Assembly: GCA_012515235.1 (NCBI GenBank)
Contig: JAAYYU010000148.1
Location: forward strand, 62,001 to 126,000
Reading direction: 5' to 3'
Source: Candidatus Anammoximicrobium sp.
Lineage (GTDB): Bacteria > Planctomycetota > Planctomycetia > Pirellulales > Pirellulaceae
Length of the DNA: 64,000 nucleotides
How positions within the stretch are numbered: position 1 is the first letter of the stretch; every line of letters begins with the position of its first letter. A program made the position numbers and the translations under genes. The notes under the pieces were generated by a model, which had not been told where the DNA came from, did no database searches, and worked only from the letters and a program-made list of their open reading frames with translations. Positions 59,750 through 64,000 of the stretch are shown one piece after another.

Positions 59750-60346
59750 CTAGCTGATCTTCTTGGGTCTCCAATCGGTCAGCACCCCCGTGCGATTCGA
59801 TTGCAGCCATTGCCGCATGTCGTCGGGAGTCCGGACGCCGCCATCGAGGACGGCCCGATACAGGTCAATGGAAATCACTTCGGGCAACCGCCCCTCGGCC
59901 CTGGCCTCCTTCAGGCCCAGAATCGCCCGCCGAGTCTCCTCCGTCAGGGACTCCAGCATAGGTTGCACGAAGTTCTCCCCCCGCGGCAGATCGTAGTCTT
60001 CCGGGGCCGACCACATGTCGATCTTCCAGTCGGTGCCGTCGCTGGCGTGATAACGAAGCTGCCAATACAGGGCCTTGTCGGGCGTGGACAAGGCATTGAG
60101 AAACGAAGCCGCTGCGATCCGAGGATGAAGAACGCACTCGGCGAGAACCTGGAAACCATGCTCGATCCGCAGTTCCGGGCAGTACACCTCCATGTCGATG
60201 TCCGGGGCGACGGCCAGATCTAACGACACCGCCCCCACAAGCACCGGTCGTCCGAATCGCCGCCATTTCTCGAACAGCCTCAGATCGTCCAGGATCGCCT
60301 CGGCCTGCCGCCGCCTTCGCGTCGCTCGTTCCACCAGTTCCATCAT
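59750..60346 (-). CDS. Predicted nucleotidyltransferase-like protein
   Basis: 198 residues from ATG 60346 or the adjacent ATG 60343, with AAGGA upstream. GRPVLVGAVSLDLAVAPDID and MEVY fit the G-[SG]-x(n)-D-x-D pattern of the minimal nucleotidyltransferase fold, with DIDMEV giving two acidic ligands. Later WKIDMWSAPEDYDL adds a third acidic strand. The remaining helical part (LTEETRRAILGLKEARAEG) is family-like. It follows the LysE exporter by 41 nt and is likely cotranscribed. The substrate is unknown; the 3' gap of 216 nt (59534-59749) before the GNAT gene shows no feature. Confidence 0.72.
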   Translation of the reverse strand: MMELVERATRRRRQAEAILDDLRLFEKWRRFGRPVLVGAVSLDLAVAPDIDMEVYCPELRIEHGFQVLAECVLHPRIAAASFLNALSTPDKALYWQLRYHASDGTDWKIDMWSAPEDYDLPRGENFVQPMLESLTEETRRAILGLKEARAEGRLPEVISIDLYRAVLDGGVRTPDDMRQWLQSNRTGVLTDWRPKKIS

Positions 60347-60387
60347 CTTTGATCCTTGTCGGGAAAGTCGAAGTCTGGCCCCCGCGT

Positions 60388-61005
60388 TCATCCAGCGATG
60401 GTCAAGCCCGCATCCCAGACGAACTTCAGTCCAAACCCCAGCAACAGCATGCCGCACACGCCGGAGACGATCTTCTGGCTGCGCTCGCCGAATGCCTCTG
60501 CGCCTTTGAATCCTACCACCGAGAGCACCTCCAGCCAGATCAGGTCGCACAGCCAATGGACCACCGCAAACAGCCCCAGAACCAACAGGCCAAACTCCAT
60601 CGCCTGGCCCGCCATCGTCAGTCCCACCGTGGCCCACCACAGAAGAAAATAAGGATTGGCACCGGTCAGCACGACGCCCGACCAAAACGGATGCCGTTGC
60701 GGGGAGCTTTCCGCGACGCGACCGGTGGCCCGCAGGCTGAGCAGGAGTTGCACGCCCATCAGCAGCAAGAAGGCCCCGCCAGCCAACCCGATGCCGACCC
60801 TGGTCCCGCTGGCTTGCAGGAACTTGCCGACCCCGGCGACCAGCAGCAGGATCAACGGGAGTTCTACCGCCAGGTGTCCCAGGGCGATCAGTGCTCCAGC
60901 ATGACGCGACCGCGTTCCCGCCGCCAGGGTTGCGGCGGTAATCGGCCCTGGAGCCATGACGCCGGAAAGCGAAATGGCGACCGCTGTGACAAGGAATCCA
61001 AGCAA
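60388..61005 (-). CDS. LysE/RhtB-family amino acid exporter
   Basis: 205 residues from TTG 61005, with GGGAGC 8 nt upstream; an ATG far upstream would add a non-homologous part. Six hydrophobic segments. MAPGPITAATLAAGTRSRHA with GALIALGHLAVELPLILL and LTGANPYFLLWWATVGL are LysE-family blocks (the PGP and NPYFLLWW motifs). It exports an amino acid or related solute across the cytoplasmic membrane. Transcribed with the nucleotidyltransferase-like gene downstream. Confidence 0.87.
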   Translation of the reverse strand: MLGFLVTAVAISLSGVMAPGPITAATLAAGTRSRHAGALIALGHLAVELPLILLLVAGVGKFLQASGTRVGIGLAGGAFLLLMGVQLLLSLRATGRVAESSPQRHPFWSGVVLTGANPYFLLWWATVGLTMAGQAMEFGLLVLGLFAVVHWLCDLIWLEVLSVVGFKGAEAFGERSQKIVSGVCGMLLLGFGLKFVWDAGLTIAG

Positions 61006-61845
61006 AGTCGTTGCTCCCAGACGGAGTCTGCACCGGGGTTCACGGACCGCGTCGCCCCGGCGAAACCGTCCGTGCTGAACGGGTCCAGGTCGATGCCCGT
61101 GAACCCAACTGCCGGTCATTCTACCGTCCGCCGTCCCACGCCGGTAGGATCGGGAAAATGTCCCAGCCCCGACGCCGAACGCGACGAAGACCAGCGCGGC
61201 GCGTGTCCCCGCTTGCCTCCGGCAAGACCCTCAAGGACTCGACAAGCACGCCCTGGGCGCACAATTCGATCAACCTCGAAACTGCACAGGCAGCGGCGAA
61301 CAGCGGGCGCGAGTCCGCCGGTTCTACAGCCTTGAGTTGCTAATCACCGCCGACGGTCTGCTTTGGAGCAGCGGCTTGGAATTCTCTGGGTCTCGATCGT
61401 CGCCGGGATTGCTCCGACAAGGGGTGATTTGTCCCGCCGGCCTGCCAGCTTCGGGGCGGTCCGCGGCGTGCATTTCTTGCTCTTGTTTCTCGCCTCGTGA
61501 TTCGCTATGCTAGCGATGCTTGCAGGACGTTTCCCTCCCCTCTGTAGAGTTGTTTTTCGGGCTTCTGAAAAGTTTCGTCCAGCAGCTGTTGACGGACGTT
61601 AACAAAACGTTAAACTGCTGACCTGCCCAACATCTTGTGGTCTTCGCACGAACGACATACAATATGTTGGGGGTTCACATTATCTCTGCCGCTGTAGGCA
61701 AGCTTTCCTTTTTTCCTGAACCTCCCAAGTTCATGTTCGATCGAAACGGAAATCGATCCGACGCGTTTAGTGAACCGACGTATAGTTTGTAGGATGCAGA
61801 TTTCGCGATTTCGATGGATCGACACCGCAGCAGAAGGAGCTGGTC
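61006..61845. other. 840-nt divergent region upstream of nrdJ
   Basis: It lies between the LysE-family gene (minus) and nrdJ (plus). The LysE-side half shows short direct repeats and no coding frame. The nrdJ-side part from about 61550 is AT-richer than the surroundings and contains the repeats acgttaacaaaacgttaaac (61597-61616), TTGACG and possible NrdR boxes. An ORF on the minus strand at 61610-61825 is rejected as a shadow. Confidence 0.55.
61626..61670. promoter_or_regulatory. Possible tandem NrdR boxes in the nrdJ leader
   Basis: CCAACATCTTGTGGTC (61626-61641) and ACATACAATATGTTGG (61655-61670) both resemble the NrdR consensus ACACWATATATWGTGT in their A/T core with outer GTT/AAC or TTGTG. 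Their centres are 29 nt apart, about three helical turns, as in known NrdR sites. NrdR represses ribonucleotide reductase genes in other bacteria; no nrdR is in the window. Confidence 0.4.
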
Positions 61846-64000
61846 ATGGCAACAACGATTGCGGAACGAACTTCATCTCACGCCTTGTCGGCTGAAACCA
61901 GTTACCCGCACGAAACGCGCGTTGGGCTGAGGGTGGAGAGCCTCTTCTGCCCGACCGACGCCCACGACCCGTTTGAAACGGTGGAGTGGGAGTTGCGTTC
62001 AGCGGCCATCAAGGACGAGAACGGCGACGTACTCTTCGAGCAGAAGGAGTGCGAAATACCGGCTTCGTGGAGTCAACTGGCGACGAACGTCGTCGTGAGC
62101 AAGTACTTTTACGGGGAAAACGGCACACGGGAGCGCGAGCGGAGTGTCCGCGACATGATTCATCGCGTGACCCGGACGATCGCCGACTGGGGCCGGCAAG
62201 ACGGTTATTTTGCCAGCGAGGCCGACAGCGAACGGTTCTACCGCGAATTGACTTGGCTGTGCTTGCACCAGCACGGTTCGTTCAATTCGCCCGTGTGGTT
62301 CAACGTCGGCCTGTATCACCAGTACGGCGTTACGGGCGACAAGTGTACCTGGCACTACGACGTGGACACTCGCCGCGTGGTCCAGCCGGACAATCCGTAC
62401 GAGTATCCGCAGGCTTCGGCGTGTTTTATTCAAAGCGTCGAAGACAACATGGAAGACATCATGCGGCTGGCCGGCAGCGAGGCCATGTTGTTCAAGTTCG
62501 GTTCCGGTACCGGGACCGACCTGTCCACCATCCGTTCCTGCCGCGAGAAGTTGGCGGGCGGCGGCCGGCCGTCGGGGCCGTTGTCGTTCATGCGGGTTTA
62601 CGATCAGATCGCGGCGGTGGTCAAGTCGGGCGGCAAAACGCGCCGAGCGGCCAAGATGCAATCGCTGAAGATCTGGCACCCGGACATCCTGGAGTTCATC
62701 GAGTGCAAGTGGAAGGAAGAGCAGAAGGCGCATACGCTGATTGAAAGCGGCAAGTACGAAGCCAATTTCAACGGGGAAGCGTACAGCTCGATCCTGTTCC
62801 AGAACGCCAATCTGTCGGTTCGCGTGACCGACGAATTCATGGAGACAGTGCAGCAGAACGGGACTTGGACGACGCGCTGGGTGACCGGCAACGCGCGGGG
62901 CGAACCGCCGGCGTACGAGGCCCGCCATTTGCTGAACCGGATGGCCCAGTGCGCTTGGGCCTGCGGCGATCCGGGCGTGCAGTACGACACGACGATCAAC
63001 CGCTGGCACACCTGTCCCAATTCCGGCCGGATCAATGCCAGCAACCCCTGCAGCGAGTACATGTTTCTGGACAACTCGGCCTGCAATCTGGCCAGCATCA
63101 ACTTGCTGAAGTTTCGCCAGTCGGACGGGACGTTCGACATCGAGCGGTTCAAGGCGGCCTGCCGGTTGTTCGTCATTGCCCAAGAGATTCTGGTCGATCA
63201 CGCCAGCTATCCGACGGGTCCGATTGCGGAGAACAGCCATCTGTATCGCCCGCTGGGCCTGGGCTACTCCAACTTGGGCAGCCTGCTCATGACCAGCGGG
63301 CTGCCGTACGACTCGGAGGGGGCGTACAGCGTGTGCGGTTCGATCACGGCCTTGCTGCACGGTGCAGCCAATCTGGCCAGTGCCGAAATGGCGGGCATCG
63401 TGGGGCCGTTCGAGGCGTTTGCCGACAATCGGGAACCGATGTTGCGGGTCATGCAGATGCACCGCGACGCGGTGGAGAAGATCAACGATGCCGGGCCCCG
63501 GTACTTGAAGGACGCCGCCCGCAGGCTGTGGGACCAGGTGTTGACGGCCGGCCGCCGGCACGGCTTCCGCAACGCCCAGGCCACCGTGTTGGCGCCGACC
63601 GGGACCATCAGCTTCATGATGGACTGCGACACGACGGGCATCGAGCCGGACATCGCGCTGGTGAAATACAAGCAACTGGCGGGCGGCGGCATGCTGAAGA
63701 TCGTCAACAACACGGTGCCGCTGGCCCTCCGTTCGCTGGGCTCCGACGACCGCCAGATTGAAGCAATTCTCAAGCACGTCGACGCCCACGACACGATCGA
63801 GGGGGCTCCCGAACTGAAGGACGAATTCCTGCCGGTGTTCGATTGCGCCTTTAAGCCGGCCAACGGGTCCCGCAGCATCCCCTGGCGGGCCCATATCCGC
63901 ATGATGGCCGCGGCCCAGCCGTTCCTGTCCGGGGCGATTTCCAAGACCGTGAACATGCCCAAGGACACGACGGCCGAGGAGATCGCGGATGCCTATTTGT
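61846..64000 (+). CDS. nrdJ: Vitamin B12-dependent ribonucleotide reductase (3' partial)
   Basis: At least 718 residues, running off the window edge. ATG 61846 with AGAAGGAGC upstream. Class II reductase blocks: CLHQHGSFNSPVWFNVGLYH, SACFIQSVEDNMEDIMRLAG, AMLFKFGSGTGTDLSTIRS, NPCSEYMFLDNSACNLASIN with catalytic Cys402 and Glu404 (NPCSE, residues 400-404), and VLAPTGTISFMMDCDTTGIE-PDIAL. It converts ribonucleotides to deoxyribonucleotides using adenosylcobalamin, without oxygen dependence. The N-terminal extension (MATTIAERTSSHALSAETSY) lacks an obvious ATP-cone. The active-site Cys pair at the C-terminus lies outside the window. Confidence 0.96.
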   Translation, partial: MATTIAERTSSHALSAETSYPHETRVGLRVESLFCPTDAHDPFETVEWELRSAAIKDENGDVLFEQKECEIPASWSQLATNVVVSKYFYGENGTRERERSVRDMIHRVTRTIADWGRQDGYFASEADSERFYRELTWLCLHQHGSFNSPVWFNVGLYHQYGVTGDKCTWHYDVDTRRVVQPDNPYEYPQASACFIQSVEDNMEDIMRLAGSEAMLFKFGSGTGTDLSTIRSCREKLAGGGRPSGPLSFMRVYDQIAAVVKSGGKTRRAAKMQSLKIWHPDILEFIECKWKEEQKAHTLIESGKYEANFNGEAYSSILFQNANLSVRVTDEFMETVQQNGTWTTRWVTGNARGEPPAYEARHLLNRMAQCAWACGDPGVQYDTTINRWHTCPNSGRINASNPCSEYMFLDNSACNLASINLLKFRQSDGTFDIERFKAACRLFVIAQEILVDHASYPTGPIAENSHLYRPLGLGYSNLGSLLMTSGLPYDSEGAYSVCGSITALLHGAANLASAEMAGIVGPFEAFADNREPMLRVMQMHRDAVEKINDAGPRYLKDAARRLWDQVLTAGRRHGFRNAQATVLAPTGTISFMMDCDTTGIEPDIALVKYKQLAGGGMLKIVNNTVPLALRSLGSDDRQIEAILKHVDAHDTIEGAPELKDEFLPVFDCAFKPANGSRSIPWRAHIRMMAAAQPFLSGAISKTVNMPKDTTAEEIADAYL

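Noticed and set aside
61610-61825. 71-codon minus-strand ORF in the nrdJ leader
   Set aside because: No ribosome site, no homology-like features, and it lies across probable regulatory repeats.
61999-63894. 631-codon minus-strand open frame opposite nrdJ
   Set aside because: Antisense of conserved class II reductase blocks; no recognisable protein features.

Overview
The window looks like a GC-rich planctomycete chromosome, most likely of the Pirellulales/Planctomycetia type. The evidence is the content: a DUF1559 prepilin-like protein, LEPR-XLL-type and dockerin-bearing secreted giants, a caspase joined to a SUMF1-like domain, Tat-exported carbohydrate enzymes, BNR/sialidase-like proteins, a DUF3500 protein and a B12-dependent ribonucleotide reductase. 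I saw no rRNA, tRNA or CRISPR array. Long antisense open frames are common, as expected at high GC, and I treat them as shadows.

Layout. 1-8.2 kb: two secreted multidomain proteins, both ending in dockerin type I repeats; the first is cut by the window edge and the second carries a metzincin-like protease site. 8.3-14.4 kb (minus strand): a chaperone operon of TPR protein, J-domain protein with a degenerate HPD motif, GrpE-like factor, Hsp70/DnaK and a small zinc-ribbon protein. 14.5-19.7 kb: an alpha/beta hydrolase, an exported double VOC protein, and the three-gene proton-translocating transhydrogenase pntAA-pntAB-pntB. 19.8-32 kb: carbohydrate-related secreted proteins, including an SGNH hydrolase read straight into a DUF4091 protein, and a tight four-gene operon (URO-D-like, beta-helix, PL22-like propeller, Tat-exported sugar isomerase-like). 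Inside this stretch, 24.1-27.7 kb is a decay zone with a His-rich lipoprotein ORF, a truncated DUF1559 protein and a prepilin/ABC-ATPase chimeric remnant.

33-36.7 kb is a second decay zone: a broken sigma-factor-like ORF, a caspase with a cut-off SUMF1 domain, an array of hairpins, a truncated toxin-antitoxin-like pair and a 5'-truncated coiled-coil protein. 36.8-46 kb: a second DUF4091 protein, a perfect 32-bp inverted repeat, a helix-hairpin-helix protein, a 658-residue protein of unknown function, a broken VapBC-like module abutting a GntP permease, and a cytochrome c / secreted helical protein pair. 46.5-50.8 kb: sialidase-like, Kelch-like and TIM-barrel secreted proteins.

51-55 kb is a conserved translation/RNA block (smpB diverging from rpsO-pnp) followed by a YjbQ-family protein. 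55-61 kb: DUF3500, a GH29-like protein, a second sialidase-like protein, a GNAT acetyltransferase, a predicted nucleotidyltransferase and a LysE-type exporter. The window ends inside nrdJ, whose leader contains possible NrdR-type sites.

Together the exported enzymes point to breakdown of complex, probably decorated polysaccharides. The housekeeping blocks (pnt, smpB/rpsO/pnp, nrdJ) show ordinary chromosome. The most interesting unit is the five-gene dedicated Hsp70 operon with a J-protein lacking HPD. The recurring theme elsewhere is short inverted repeats lying at the edges of truncated or fused genes.
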